64,000 bases of DNA from JACCXG01 sp963836735 (GCA_963836735.1 CAWIKP010000001.1:1-64000); one strand, 5' to 3'; positions 28,666 through 39,008 are shown, counted from the stretch's first letter. Numbers and translations are program-made. The notes: generated by a model not told the origin, from the sequence alone.

Positions 28666-29415
28666 CTACCCGTCTCTTCGCTGCAGGTAGGCCTCGACCG
28701 CGTGCAGCTCCTCCGGCGTGTTCACTCCGATCGCTTCTTCAGGATGCTCGCTCGGGAAGGTGATCACCTGGCGCCTCTGTGCGACCCAGGGGATGAACGG
28801 CAGGAAGTTGCGCTCGCCGGTGCCAGCACCCGTGACCACTTCACGTGCGAACTGCGGAAGCAGGTCGAAACAGGCCTCCCCCGAGAGCGCGAAGAGTCCC
28901 ATGTCGCTCTCCCCGGTCTCGGGCATGGCGTCGCCCTCCCGGCGATGCCGCACCCGGGAGATCCGTCCGGACGAGTCGCGCTCGAGATGAATGTAGGGAT
29001 TCCCCTTCGTGACCGTCGGCATGATGAGCGGCGTCGAGGGCGATTCGTCTCCGTGCCGAGCCAGGCGCGCCACCGTCCGCGGGTGGACGCCGACCTGATC
29101 GCACCACGTAATCCACACGCTGTCCGCACCATCCGACCCGATGCCGGCCGCACCGATCGTGATCGCATCGAGCATGCCGGTCGGCCTCTCCTGCACCGCC
29201 ACCTCGACGTCTTTGCGGTGGTTCAGATGATCCTCGACGATCGCCCGCGAGGCCGGATTGGTGACGATGATCGTCCGGCCGATCCGGTCCGCATAGAGCT
29301 GCAGCAGACGATCGATCATCGGGATCCCCCCCACCGGCACCAGCAGCTTCGGCAACGGCGAATGCAACCGGGTCCCGAGCCCGGCCGCCGGAACGATCAG
29401 CACGCGCCGGGTCAT
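28666..29415 (-). CDS. sugar-phosphate nucleotidyltransferase
   Basis: An intact 249-residue protein. MTRRVLIVPAAGLGTRLHSP is the nucleotide-binding GxGTRL motif (PAAGLGTRL), followed by LPKLLVPVGGIPMIDRLLQL with the conserved lysine. WCDQVGVHP holds the metal-binding acidic residue. It should make an NDP-sugar or a related activated intermediate. ATG 29415 overlaps the CofD-fusion stop (ATGA), so it is coupled to that unusual protein and the GT2 gene. Confidence 0.86.
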   Translation of the reverse strand: MTRRVLIVPAAGLGTRLHSPLPKLLVPVGGIPMIDRLLQLYADRIGRTIIVTNPASRAIVEDHLNHRKDVEVAVQERPTGMLDAITIGAAGIGSDGADSVWITWCDQVGVHPRTVARLARHGDESPSTPLIMPTVTKGNPYIHLERDSSGRISRVRHRREGDAMPETGESDMGLFALSGEACFDLLPQFAREVVTGAGTGERNFLPFIPWVAQRRQVITFPSEHPEEAIGVNTPEELHAVEAYLQRRDG

Positions 29416-31333
29416 GATCCCGCGAACAGGCGATGGCGGATGATGATCCCGATCGCGCGCAGGCCGTCGAGCGGCTTCGGCCGTCTGACCAGGGCCGGCG
29501 ACATGGGGAAGAACTGCACCGGAATCTCGACGATGTCCGCCTTCCGCCGCAGGAGCCGGGACAGCAGGTGGTGGTTGGCGTCCGTGCCGGTCAGGCTGAC
29601 GCCGGGCGCCGACGTATCGGCGGCGCGCACCGCGCGCACTCCCGAGAGGCTGTCGCTGATGTAGCGGCCGAACAGCACCAGGTAGGTCAGGCTGAGGAGA
29701 TGGCTGCCAACGAAACTGATAGCGCCCGACAGCGGCGTCTTCCGGTAGCGCAGTCGGTACGATTCCTCGATGTCCCGGATCGACAGCCGCCGGCTCCCCC
29801 ACACCGCGTCCAGGCGGCCGGACGTCAGCTGCGCCGCCAGCGCCACGAGATCCTCGCCGCGATACATGCCGGAAGACTCGAACAGCACGACGTAGTCGAA
29901 GCTTCCCTGTTGCAGCCGTAGGTGGAAATCACTCTCGCCACCCGGCAGCATCTCGACCGGAAACGGCAGCGACGCCAGGAATGCCGGTTCGATCGTCGAC
30001 AAGGCGAAGAAGACCGTCAGCGTCACCGGCAACCGCTCGATGCCGCCCCGCACGATCTCGAGGAGCGTCTGCGCGATCTTGTTGGGCGATCCGCCGTCGT
30101 ACAGATACACGGCCGCCTTCGGCTGCTGCGTGCCGCGCGTGAGAGCCGACAGGAAGGGCTCGAGCACGCGCGCCGCGTCGTGCCGGCCGCTGACGCCGTC
30201 CTCGTAGTTGCCGATGCGGACCAGCCGCGGATCTTCGATCGACTCGATCGGACCGAGCGGCACGTACGGACGATCGGGCTCGTGACGTCCAGGATCGTTG
30301 ACCAGGTAGTGCGTGATCAGGCAGGGCGTCGGGACCATCCCGCGCCCTTTCTCCTTCAGATAGAAGACCGCGCGATCGATGATCTGCATCGCGTTGGCGT
30401 CACGGATCTCGGCGTCGGGCTGGATGTTCGTGACCAGCAGCTTGATCGCCCGCAGGTTGCTGGTGATCGCGCCGCTCAGCCCGCTCGTCAGGTAGGAGGG
30501 AAACAGGCTCGAGTGCTGCGTCCCCGGCGCATAAATAATCAGATCCGCGCTGCGGATCTTCTCGACGAGTCTCGGATTGACCCGGACCTCGACCGACCGG
30601 AGCGCGAGCAGCGACGCCGCTCGCGCCGGATCGGCGGCGCAGACCGAAAGATCCACCGGCCCGAGCGGGCGCGCCAGCAGGAAGATGTCGCGGACGCGAC
30701 CGGTATGTCCCGACGCCACGATTGCTTCCTCGGTCGCGAGAACGCGTCCGTCATTCGTCTACGCCGACGAGCCATGCGTTCTCGCCGTCCGTCACGTTCT
30801 CAATCAGGCCCGGCCGGAGGCCGACCAGCGCGCAGTAGTCGTCGACCGTCCGATTGAAATCCCGGTCCTGGACCAGGTATGCGCCGGCAAACACGAGGTT
30901 GCCGACGCTGCAGTCGGCGAAGTTGAAAGGGCGGCCGGTGCTCTCGAGCTCGGCGATGAAGCGCCGGAGGCGTTCGGCCGCCGCCAGGAAAGGCGCGGGC
31001 AGACTGCTCGGCCAGCGCGGTGACGTCCGGCAGCGACGCGCCATCCGGCAGGCGCTTGTCGAGAAGCTCGATCAGCCCCGGCGGACTCGTCGCGAGCTCG
31101 GTGGCGATCCGCGACGCATTCTTCCGGAAGTCCGAGGGCCCGAGGGCGTCCCCGAGGAACCGCCGGATTTCCCCGGTCGACGCCCCGTCGTCGTACCCGT
31201 TGATGGCGATGGTGAGCGAGACGTTGGGCAGCGTGACGAGCTGACGGGTCAGCGCTCCCGATCCGCGGCCCCCCGAAAACAGCACGACGCTGACCGAAGA
31301 GGGTCGGGAATCCGAAGCTTCCGGCGATGGCAC
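29412..31333 (-). CDS. CofD/YvcK-like protein fused to a GT2-like domain
   Basis: About 640 residues. The N-terminal half is CofD/YvcK-like, with VVLFSGGRGSGALTRQL, NGYDDGASTGEIRRFLGDA and LGPSDFRKNASRIA, then FNFADCSVGNLVFAGAYL. The middle shows IIYAPGTQHSSLFPSYLT and VTNIQPDAEIRDANA, as in YvcK. From about 30120 the protein becomes a GT2-like domain (FDYVVLFESSGMYRGEDLV, SDSLSGVRAVRAADTSAPG, KADIVEIPVQFFP). Indels near 30750 and 31000 shift the frame. GTG 31333 is a likely start, 7 bases after GATAAT. It heads an operon with the nucleotidyltransferase and GT2. The activity is unknown. Confidence 0.7.
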
Positions 31334-31340
31334 GCGGCTG

Positions 31341-31346
31341 ATTATC
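31341..31346 (-). promoter_or_regulatory. -10-like hexamer GATAAT close to a start codon
   Basis: GATAAT on the minus strand ends 7 bases before the GTG at 31333, the same spacing as several other hexamers in this window. It predicts a leaderless or nearly leaderless mRNA for the CofD-fusion operon. Confidence 0.4.
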
Positions 31347-31454
31347 TCATCAGGGTTGCCCGACCTTGCCTCTCCCGCGCGTCCGGCGTACAGTGTTGGT
31401 TGCCTCGTCTGTTCGACGCCGGGTCCGGACACAGCAATCAATTGACCACCACTG

Positions 31455-33501
31455 CTGACACACCACGGGCGACTGCGCCCGCCGGCTCTCCGCTCGCACT
31501 GCGGCTCGCCGATCGGTACCCTGGCCGTTGCCGTCGTTTCGCTCACCTGGATGCTTGGCGGTGGATTCGGAAGCCTCGCATATCTGGCCGCTCTACGCCG
31601 TGTCGACGCTCCCGGGGCTCCCGATTGGATTTGCGCTTTTCGGCAGAAATCACGCCGCCGGCTGGATCGGCGGCGCAGCGCTCGGCTACGCCCTTTCCGG
31701 CTTTGCGCTGTGGCTGCCGGTGCAGTTGCACCTGCCAGGAATCGGGGCCGGCGTCTCGAGCTGGATGGTCGTCACGCTGGCGTCCTTTCTGACCTTCCGT
31801 CGCGTCGGGCCGCTCGTCGCGGTGCCCCGCTGGACCCGGCGCGACACGCTTGCGCTGGTGCTGGTCCTCCTGGCCGTGCCAGGACTGGTCTGGCTGCCGT
31901 TCACGAGGATTGGCTCGCTCGACCAGGAAGGCAACCGCCGCTATCGCGCGTACTTCACCGCCGACTTCCTGTGGCACGTGGCGTTGACGGCCGAACTGGC
32001 CCGTATGGACTCGCCGCCCCGGAATCCGTATCTGGTGAGCCGGCCGCTCAATTACTACTGGAGCTATTTCGTCGTTCCGGCGTTCATCTCGAAGACCGGC
32101 CTGCTGCCGTTCACGCACAACTACCTGACCATCAACGCGCTGTGCGCGGGGCTGGTGTTCGTGTCGATGATCTTCGTCTTCGCCTGGCTCACCATCCCGC
32201 GCGCGGGGCCGGCGGCCGTCGGCACCCTGCTCGCGCTCGTCGCCGCGAGCGCCGAGGGCGTTCACGCCATGTGGACGCTGTGGCAGGGCAGCCGGCCGTT
32301 CGAGGAGCTCCGCCATCTCAACATCGACGCCATCACCTACTGGTTCCTTCGTGGCCTCACCGTCGATGGTCTCCCGCGCTCGTTGTGGTACACGCCCCAG
32401 CATGCCGCGGCCTGCGCGCTCTCGCTGATCGCGCTTGCGGTTCCGGCGTACGCGCCGCCCCGCCGGCCCGTCATCGGGCTCCTCTCCGGCATTGCACTCG
32501 GTTGTGCGCTGATCGTCAGCCCCGCCATCGGCGGCGCGTTTTCGCTGATTTACGGTCTCACCGCACTCTGGTGCGCGCTGCGCGCGCGATCGCTCTGGCT
32601 TGGGTCGCTGATGACCACGGCGACTGCGGCGGTACCGACGGCAATGGCGCTCGGGTGGTGCCTCTCAGCGGCACGTTCGAGGGAGCCGGCGGAGCCGTCG
32701 CGTTCGGGCTCTCGCGATCGGCGATGGCGGCGCCGGTCATGATCCCGATGCTGGCGCTGGGTCCGCTGCTCCTGATCGCCATTCCGGCGCTGGTCCTCGG
32801 ATGGCGGCTGCGGATTGAAGGGCCCGTCACCGCTGCCGTCGTAGGCTTCTCTCTCTTCTATTTCGTCACTCTGACCACCGAGCCAATCTGGATCGGCTGG
32901 CGATCCGGTCAGATCCTCCTCGTGACGCTGCCGGCACTCGCGGCAACGACGATTGCGCAATCGCTGAAACACCGCGTCTCGACGGTGCTGGTACGGATCG
33001 CCGTGGTCGTCTCCATGGTGACTGGACTGCCGACCGCCTTGATCGATCTCCACAACGCGCAGGACGTCGAGAACGCGGCGATGGGACCGGGCTTCCGGTG
33101 GACCGTCGTGATGTCGCCCGACAGCCAGGCCGCGGTGACCTGGATTCGCGAGAACACGCCCCCCGACGCAGTGGTGCAGATGTCGGTGGCGCCGCGCGGA
33201 CGCGAAACGTGGACGCTGATCCCGACGTTCGCCGAGCGGCGGATGGCCGCTGGACAGCCGATCTCCCTCTTGCGAATGCGCGAGTACCGACCGTCAGTCG
33301 CAGCTCGCCGACGGCATGTTCAAGACTCACGACCCCGAAGAGGCCTCGCGCATCGCGCGGTCGCTCGACGTGGACTTCGTCTACGTCGACCAGGTCGAAC
33401 GCCAGGCGTTTGGCGAGGCGGCAGCCGAGAAATTCCGCGACACCCGATTCTTCAACGAAGCGTTCTCGAGCGGTTCAGCAGCCGTCTTCGAGGTCCGCTG
33501 A
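31455..33501 (+). CDS. polytopic membrane protein, paralogue 2
   Basis: A paralogue of the protein at 25897-27932. It has an N-terminal helix (GTLAVAVVSLTWMLGG), then LPGLPIGFALFGRNHAAGW, RYRAYFTADFLWHVALTAEL and LNYYWSYFVVP in the same order, about 12 spans, and a C-terminal alpha/beta domain (AVTWIRENTPPDAVVQMSV, DVDFVYVDQVERQAFG). Indels near 31550, 32670 and 33290 are needed. The start is not resolved: no ATG, GTG or TTG is in frame before the first helix, so the coordinate is approximate. Confidence 0.62.
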
Positions 33502-33529
33502 CCAGCGGCACGTCAACCTGCATCCCTAT

Positions 33530-34957
33530 ATGCCTTCAGTCTGCATCGTCGGGGCCGGAGTGGCCGGACTCACCATCGGATATCAGCTCGCGCGCCGCGG
33601 CTACGCGGTGACGATCATCGAACGCAACGGCGTCGTCGGCGGGCTTGGAAGAACCTTCCACTACGGAGACTTTCATTTCGACGTCGGCCCGCACCGGTTC
33701 CACACGGAGAATCCCCGCGTTGCCGGATTCATCCGCGCGATCCTGGGCGAGGAGGCGATCGAGATTCCCCGGAAGAGCGGCGCCCGGATGTTCGGGAAGT
33801 ATCACGAGTGGCCGCTGCGACCGAGCATTCTCGCGGCGATGCCGATCAAGCTGATGGTCGCGGGCGCGCGGGATCTCGTCCTGCGCGAAAAACTCGACGG
33901 TGAGTCGTTCGAGGCCGACATCGTGAACAAGTACGGCCGCACGCTTTTCAACATCTTCTTCGATCCCTACACCCGGAAGTTCCTGTTTCACTCCCCTGCC
34001 GAACTGCATCGCGACTGGGCCCGCGCCGGTGTGAACCGCGCCGTAATCGACAAACGTGCGCAGGCAGACAGCCTGTGGAGCCTGCTGATGAACACGTTGA
34101 TGCCCAAGCCAGTGGAGACGATGTTCCTGTATCCACCGACGGGCGTGGGCCGGTTCTCCGATCGACTGGCCGAGAGCATCATCGCCGACGGCGGCCGCAT
34201 CGTGCTGGGTCAGGACGTCATCCGCATCGAAACGACGGGGCGCCGAATCACGGCAATCGAGACCGCGGCCGAGCGCGTGGCTTGTGAAAACGTCGTCTGG
34301 ACTGGTCCGCTCACGGCGCTGAACGCGATGCTCGGCTTCACCGATGTGGACCTCGAGTACCTGTCGACGCTGTTCTACAACTTCGAGATCGGCAAGCCTC
34401 CTCGACTCGACTACCAGTGGACTTATTTCGGTGGTGACGAGATCTTTTCGCGGGTGACGGCCCCCGAGGCCTTCCTCCCCTCAACCGTGCCGCCCGGCAA
34501 GAGCGGTCTGTGCGTCGAGGTCACCTGCCGGCAGGGGGACGAACGATGGCAGGCCCCCGAGCAGCTGACCGATCAGGTGGTCGCGGACCTGGTTCGAACC
34601 GGGATGGTTATTAATGCCTCAGATATTGAACGAGTGCATGTCGAGGCTGTACCATTTACGTACCCTATCTACAAGCTCAACTACATGCGGGAACTCACCC
34701 GCAACCTGCGTGAGCTCGGCCATTACTCGAATCTCCTGCTCGCCGGACGGTGCGGCAGATTCTGGTACAACAACATGGATCACTCCATTGGCCAGGGGCT
34801 GACCATGGCGGACAAGATCCTGCGCGGCGACGTCCTTGCAGAAATCGACACCGCCGATCGGGAATTCTGGGCGACGGAAGACGACGGGAACGTGCCGGTG
34901 AGGGCCGAGGAAATAGCGGAACTGCCCGAGGACACCCCGGCGGGAATGACACGGTAA
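33530..34957 (+). CDS. FAD/NAD(P)-binding protein of the protoporphyrinogen oxidase/UDP-galactopyranose mutase-like group
   Basis: An intact 475-residue flavoprotein. VCIVGAGVAGLTIGYQLARR is the dinucleotide-binding GxGxxG loop at the N-terminus, and NGVVGGLGRTFHYGDFHFDVG is the GG doublet motif. FFDPYTRKFLFHSPAELHRDW resembles UDP-galactopyranose mutase relatives found in glycan clusters. The C-terminus AGRCGRFWYNNMDHSIGQG closes the FAD site. The GDSL lipoprotein starts directly after its TAA. The substrate is unknown; a sugar nucleotide or polyprenoid is plausible from context. Confidence 0.8.
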   Translation: MPSVCIVGAGVAGLTIGYQLARRGYAVTIIERNGVVGGLGRTFHYGDFHFDVGPHRFHTENPRVAGFIRAILGEEAIEIPRKSGARMFGKYHEWPLRPSILAAMPIKLMVAGARDLVLREKLDGESFEADIVNKYGRTLFNIFFDPYTRKFLFHSPAELHRDWARAGVNRAVIDKRAQADSLWSLLMNTLMPKPVETMFLYPPTGVGRFSDRLAESIIADGGRIVLGQDVIRIETTGRRITAIETAAERVACENVVWTGPLTALNAMLGFTDVDLEYLSTLFYNFEIGKPPRLDYQWTYFGGDEIFSRVTAPEAFLPSTVPPGKSGLCVEVTCRQGDERWQAPEQLTDQVVADLVRTGMVINASDIERVHVEAVPFTYPIYKLNYMRELTRNLRELGHYSNLLLAGRCGRFWYNNMDHSIGQGLTMADKILRGDVLAEIDTADREFWATEDDGNVPVRAEEIAELPEDTPAGMTR

Positions 34958-35756
34958 ATGAAAGACCGAATGACCTGTGGCGTGCGCCTGTGCGCCATTT
35001 TCGTAATTTGCGCGGCGGTTGTGGCGTGTGGGGACTCTCCGACCGGTCCGTCCACCAATCCACCGCCTACGCAACAACCCCCCGAGAACCCGCCCCCGCC
35101 GCCGCCGCCTCCGCCGCCGCCCCCGACGCTGGGGATCACGCGTATCTTGGCGTTCGGCGACAGCATGACCGAAGGCACTACGTCAACGCCGGTCACGAAC
35201 CAGCTGTTCAGGCTGGACGCGGGCCTGTCGCGGTCGTATCCGTTCAAGCTGCAGACACTGGCGGCCCAGAGATACAGCGCACAGACGATTGCAGGTGCTG
35301 AACGCCGGTCATGCCGGCAATCAGGCCGTCAACGACGGCGGCCGGTTCAGTAACGTGATTGGCGACGCCAAGCCGCAACTCGTGCTGCTGCTCGAAGGAG
35401 CGAACGACCTGAATGCCCTGCTGCCGGGGGAGAGCATCAACGCCCGCGTGACGGCGACCGTGTCGGCGCTCGAGGACATGGTCAAGGACGCCGGATTCCG
35501 GGGCATACCCGTCATGGTGGCCACGCTCCCGCCGCAACGCGCGGGAGCCCCGAAGGCCGCCGCCGCAACCGCCGTGACCCGCTTCAACGACGCCGTGAAG
35601 TCGATGGCCGCGAAGAAAGGCGCGGAGGTGGTCGACGTGAACGCTCTGCTCCCGCTCAGCGAAATCGGGCAGGATGGCCTTCATCCAACGGAAACGGGCT
35701 ACCAGCACCTGGCCGAAATCTGGCTGGCGGCGATCAAGGGGAAATACGAGAAGTGA
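34958..35756 (+). CDS. SGNH/GDSL-hydrolase lipoprotein
   Basis: A secreted esterase-like lipoprotein. The signal MKDRMTCGVRLCAIFVICAA ends in VVAC (lipobox cysteine 24). A linker with a long proline run follows, then block I RILAFGDSMTEGTTS with the catalytic serine. In the next frame come block III LLLEGANDLN and block V GQDGLHPTETGYQHLAE with the catalytic Asp and His. One indel near 35290 joins the two halves. Such enzymes deacetylate glycans. It begins directly after the TAA of the flavoprotein gene, so the two are coupled. Confidence 0.85.
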
Positions 35757-35757
35757 T

Positions 35758-35793
35758 CGGGACTGGGGGCTAGAGGCTCGGGACTGCGGGGGT
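35758..35793. repeat. degenerate single tandem arm (GGGACTC type)
   Basis: The stretch GGGACTGGGGGCTAGAGGCTCGGGACTG is a decayed run of GGGACTC/GGGGCTC units, like the arms at 54693-54803. It lies between two convergent genes, and the minus-strand glycosidase takes its stop codon from it. Confidence 0.45.
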
Positions 35794-36996
35794 CGCGGCG
35801 CGCGCCACAACGACGCCCGGCAGCGCGACCCGGCTGGCCTCCCGCCACGGCTCCTTCCACTCAATCCGCGGCTCCGCCGGGTCAATCAGGACCACCCAGG
35901 CCTCTTTGTCATAAAGCCGGCCGAAGACCGCCCGGGCGCCACCCAGGTCGGCGATTGAAGCGAGCTCGGCACCAACCAGGAATCGGCCTCCCGCCGGCAA
36001 GCCCGCGACCGCGTCAAGGGCCGCCGACCACGCCTGGAAGCACTCCAGTTCCTTGCCTGCCGGGATGTGAGCCTGCAGGCCGCCCTCGTAGTGAAACGTC
36101 GCTCCCAGGCCGGCTATGCCGGTCAGCGCCGCGGCCGCCGCAAACCGGCGGGGATCGTTGTCGCGACGCCCGGGAATAAGCTGCTCGGCCGCCCCAATGG
36201 GCTCATCGCTGACGACCGGTTTCTGCCAGCGTGCGATGAGCGCAGCGCCCTCAGCCAGTGCCAGGACGTGGCCCCACCCGTCCGCGGCGTTCGAGCGAGG
36301 CGAGTGCCAGGTCGCGTAACGGCCCGCGGCGGCGTAGCCGTCGCCACCCTCGAGCGCCCCCAGTGCCACCGGCACCTCGACCGGCACCAGGTCCGCCAGC
36401 GACCTGACGAACCCAGGGTCGTGAAGCCGCGGATCCTGTGTAGGGTGCCAGGGCTCGTTGGCGATCTCCACGACGGTATGCGGATGGACCGCACCAATCG
36501 CTGCGACTGCCTTGACGTGCTGCGCCAGATCGAGCGGCGTGCCCGCGGTGTCGGCGAGCGCCACCACCTCGACGAACAGACCCCGCTCCGCCGCCAGTGT
36601 CAGCAGCCTCGGAAGGGCGCGAAGACCTTCACCCGGATCGAGCTGAAACAGATGCTTCGCCATCGTCAGCACGCGGACGACGGTCACCTTCTGAGCACGA
36701 GCCCAATCCAGGTAGGCAATGGCCTGTGCTTCACTGCCATGTGCGATCTGCTCGACGAGCCGGAACGCGGTGATGCCGCGCCACTCGAAAGGCGACTGGC
36801 CTCGAACGAATCGACGTGCCACGAACCTGACGAGCCGCGGCCCGCCGGAGCGTGCGCCGCCGCCGCAGCGGTGGCCGCCGTCGCGGGCCGCTGCGTGCGT
36901 GGCCGCGGCGGATTCGACGCGGCGGCGGCGATTCGGGCCCGGCGCAGCGCAACCGGAACAGGAGTATCGCTACGGCGAGCAGGAACCGCGGGGCAC
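35770..36996 (-). CDS. GH5-like glycosidase, probably membrane-anchored
   Basis: A TIM-barrel glycosidase of about 400 residues. VEIANEPWHP carries the acid/base Asn-Glu-Pro motif of clan GH-A, and KPVVSDEPIG may hold the nucleophile glutamate. The N-terminus has a hydrophobic helix (RFLLAVAILLFRL) reached from GTG 36996 after correcting one indel; more indels are likely near 36830-36940. The start overlaps the stop of the upstream gene (TAGTG). The last codons and stop lie in a decayed repeat arm. A role in processing the cell's own polysaccharide fits the surroundings. Confidence 0.68.
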
Positions 36997-37889
36997 TAGC
37001 GAGATAGAACGGAATGCCGAGCGTGGCGCTCGGCGGAAGCCGGCTGGAACAGAGCCACCATCGGTTGTCGGCATGCGACGAACATCGCGGTCAGAGTAGT
37101 CGGTGCCTCGCGTGGTCGCCGCGAACCTTCGTTCCGCAGGTTGGTGGAGTCCCACATCACCGGCGACCGCGGCGCAGGCGTCGCCGCGCAGCGGCCCGGC
37201 CGTCGATGCACGTGCCGCCGAAATCGATCGTCACCTCGCGCCGCGATCCACCTGGTAGTCGTGCATGAAGAAGTTCTGAGTAGTGATTCACGACGTCGCG
37301 TGCTGCTCGTCGGTCGACCTCGCCGGGATCGGGACACGCGGACGCCTTGAAGTCGCGCATGATGTCGCTGCCAGTCCTTGTTCGTTTGCGGCTTGGAGAA
37401 CTCGGTCAGGAACCGCACGGCCATGTCCCCGACTTCCTTGGTGTTGTCGTGCAGTGCGACCGGCGCAGTCCGGCTGACGCGATTCTCCTGATTGGTACCA
37501 AACCGCTCGACGACTTCGAGCGTGATGGTAACCGTCGAGGGCGCCATCGCGGCCGCCGGCGCCACCCACGATACGCGCGAGCCGGTGCCGGTAAACGAAC
37601 CAAGCGTCGCGGTCCAGTTGTACTGGAGCAGATCCACGTTGGTCTCGGCGTCAGTGACCGCGGCGGTGACCGCGACCGTTTCTCCAAGATCCGAGAAACT
37701 GGCAGGTTCGTTCCGCCTCGTCCCTTGAACGGTGATCGACGAGATCACTGGCGCGGAGTTGTTGACCGGCGGCGGAGGCGGCGGTGGGTCGACGATCGGA
37801 TCTGGCTTGGTCGGCCCGTCGCCGCAGGCCGCCGAAACGATCGCGATGGTGAGCGCCAGGCTCCGCAGGCTGCCGCGCACCCGTCCCAC
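36996..37889 (-). CDS. PKD-like lipoprotein, paralogue 1
   Basis: The signal LRSLALTIAIVSAACGDGP gives a lipobox. A Pro-rich linker (DPPPPPPPVNNSAPVISSI) is followed by a PKD-like sandwich (VAVTAAVTDAETNVDLLQYN) and a C-terminal domain (VGDMAVRFLTEFSKPQTNKD) that is homologous to the lipoprotein at 59180-60019. At least two indels (near 37380 and 37160) shift the frame. The function of the C-terminal domain is unknown. It lies two bases from the end of the GT2 gene on the same strand. Confidence 0.6.
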   Translation of the reverse strand: MGRVRGSLRSLALTIAIVSAACGDGPTKPDPIVDPPPPPPPVNNSAPVISSITVQGTRRNEPASFSDLGETVAVTAAVTDAETNVDLLQYNWTATLGSFTGTGSRVSWVAPAAAMAPSTVTITLEVVERFGTNQENRVSRTAPVALHDNTKEVGDMAVRFLTEFSKPQTNKDWQRHHARLQGVRVSRSRRGRPTSSTRRRESLLRTSSCTTTRWIAARGDDRFRRHVHRRPGRCAATPAPRSPVMWDSTNLRNEGSRRPREAPTTLTAMFVACRQPMVALFQPASAERHARHSVLSR

Positions 37890-37891
37890 GA

Positions 37892-38890
37892 TTACCCTCG
37901 CCCCGATCCGACGAGATCGCGCGGCGCCTCTTTGCTCTCGACAGCCTCGAGCACCTCGCGAATCACATACACCGGCTTGTCCTGCGACTCGTGATAGGTG
38001 CGTGCGAGCATCTCCGCGAGCAGGCCGAGCACGATGAACTGCACACCGGTCACGAGCAGCACCGTTCCGGCCAGGAGCAGCGGCCGATCGGCGATCCCTT
38101 CATGCCGCATGTACTTCACGTAGGCCAGCCACACCCACGCTCCGCCACCGAGCAAGGTCATGAGCAGGCCCCACAGGCCAAAAATCTGTAACGGCCTGGT
38201 GCGATAGCTGATCAGGAACTTGACCGTCATCAGGTCGAGGACGACCCGGATGGTGCGCGAAATGCCGTAGTTCGATCTGCCGTGCTGCCGCGGGCGGTGA
38301 CTGACCTCGTGCTCGACGATCTCCACGCCCTGCTCGCTGGCAATCGCCGGCAGGAACCGGTGCATCTCGCCGTACAACTTCATCGGCTTCACGACTTCCG
38401 CGCGGAACACCTTCAGCGAGCAGCCATAGTCGTGCAGCCGCACACCCGTGGCGCGTGAGATCACCCAGTTGGCGATCATCGACGGCAGGCGCCGGTTGAT
38501 GAACGCGTCCTTCCGATCCCGCCGCCAGCCCGCCACGATGTCGGCGTTGCGCTGTTCGGCGATGCGCACCATCTCCGGAATGTCACGGGGGTCGTTCTGA
38601 AGGTCGCCGTCGGAAGTGACAATGAACCGGCCGCGGGCGTAGGCGAAGCCGGCTGAAAAGGCTGCCGTCTGCCCGAAGTTGCGCCGGAACCGGATAACCC
38701 TCACACGCGGATCCGTCCGCTGCAGGCCGGCCAGTAACCGGAAGGTCTCGTCCGTGCTGCCGTCGTCGATCGCGACGATCTCGTACGGCCGCTCGAAGCC
38801 ATCCAGCGCGGCCGTGAGCTCCCTGTAGAGATCCGGTACGCTCGCCGCTTCGTTGCGCATCGGCACCACTACAGAGATCTCTGGGTTCAT
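37892..38890 (-). CDS. GT2 glycosyltransferase with two C-terminal membrane helices
   Basis: An intact 332-residue enzyme of the DPM1/ArnC/GtrB type. ISVVVPMRNEAASVPDLYRE opens the GT-A fold, VAIDDGSTDET binds the nucleotide, and TSDGDLQNDPRDIPEM holds the DxD-like motif. QHGRSNYGISRTIRVV is the family RxxKY-like block, and two helices (FGLWGLLMTLLGGGAWVWLA and LAGTVLLVTGVQFIVLGLL) follow. It should transfer a sugar to undecaprenyl phosphate. TATAAT lies 12 bases before the ATG. Confidence 0.9.
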   Translation of the reverse strand: MNPEISVVVPMRNEAASVPDLYRELTAALDGFERPYEIVAIDDGSTDETFRLLAGLQRTDPRVRVIRFRRNFGQTAAFSAGFAYARGRFIVTSDGDLQNDPRDIPEMVRIAEQRNADIVAGWRRDRKDAFINRRLPSMIANWVISRATGVRLHDYGCSLKVFRAEVVKPMKLYGEMHRFLPAIASEQGVEIVEHEVSHRPRQHGRSNYGISRTIRVVLDLMTVKFLISYRTRPLQIFGLWGLLMTLLGGGAWVWLAYVKYMRHEGIADRPLLLAGTVLLVTGVQFIVLGLLAEMLARTYHESQDKPVYVIREVLEAVESKEAPRDLVGSGRG

Positions 38891-38902
38891 CGTAAGTGGT
38901 TG

Positions 38903-38908
38903 ATTATA
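38903..38908 (-). promoter_or_regulatory. -10-like hexamer TATAAT
   Basis: A perfect TATAAT on the minus strand, 12 bases before the GT2 start, giving a leader of only about 5 bases. No matching TTGACA is seen upstream, where a tandem repeat of TCCGCGGG lies instead. Confidence 0.5.
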
Positions 38909-38917
38909 CAGCAATAC

Positions 38918-38953
38918 TCGCGGGTCCGCGGGTCCGCGGGTCCGCGGCTCCGG
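38918..38953. repeat. single tandem arm (TCCGCGGG type)
   Basis: Three and a half 8-base TCCGCGGG units. No matching complementary arm is seen nearby. It lies between the end of the DedA-like gene and the promoter of the GT2 gene. Confidence 0.6.
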
Positions 38954-39008
38954 GGCTCGGGCGACCTGGGGGCCAGCGCTCGAGACTCGGCCGGGACCGG
39001 TCCGCACG

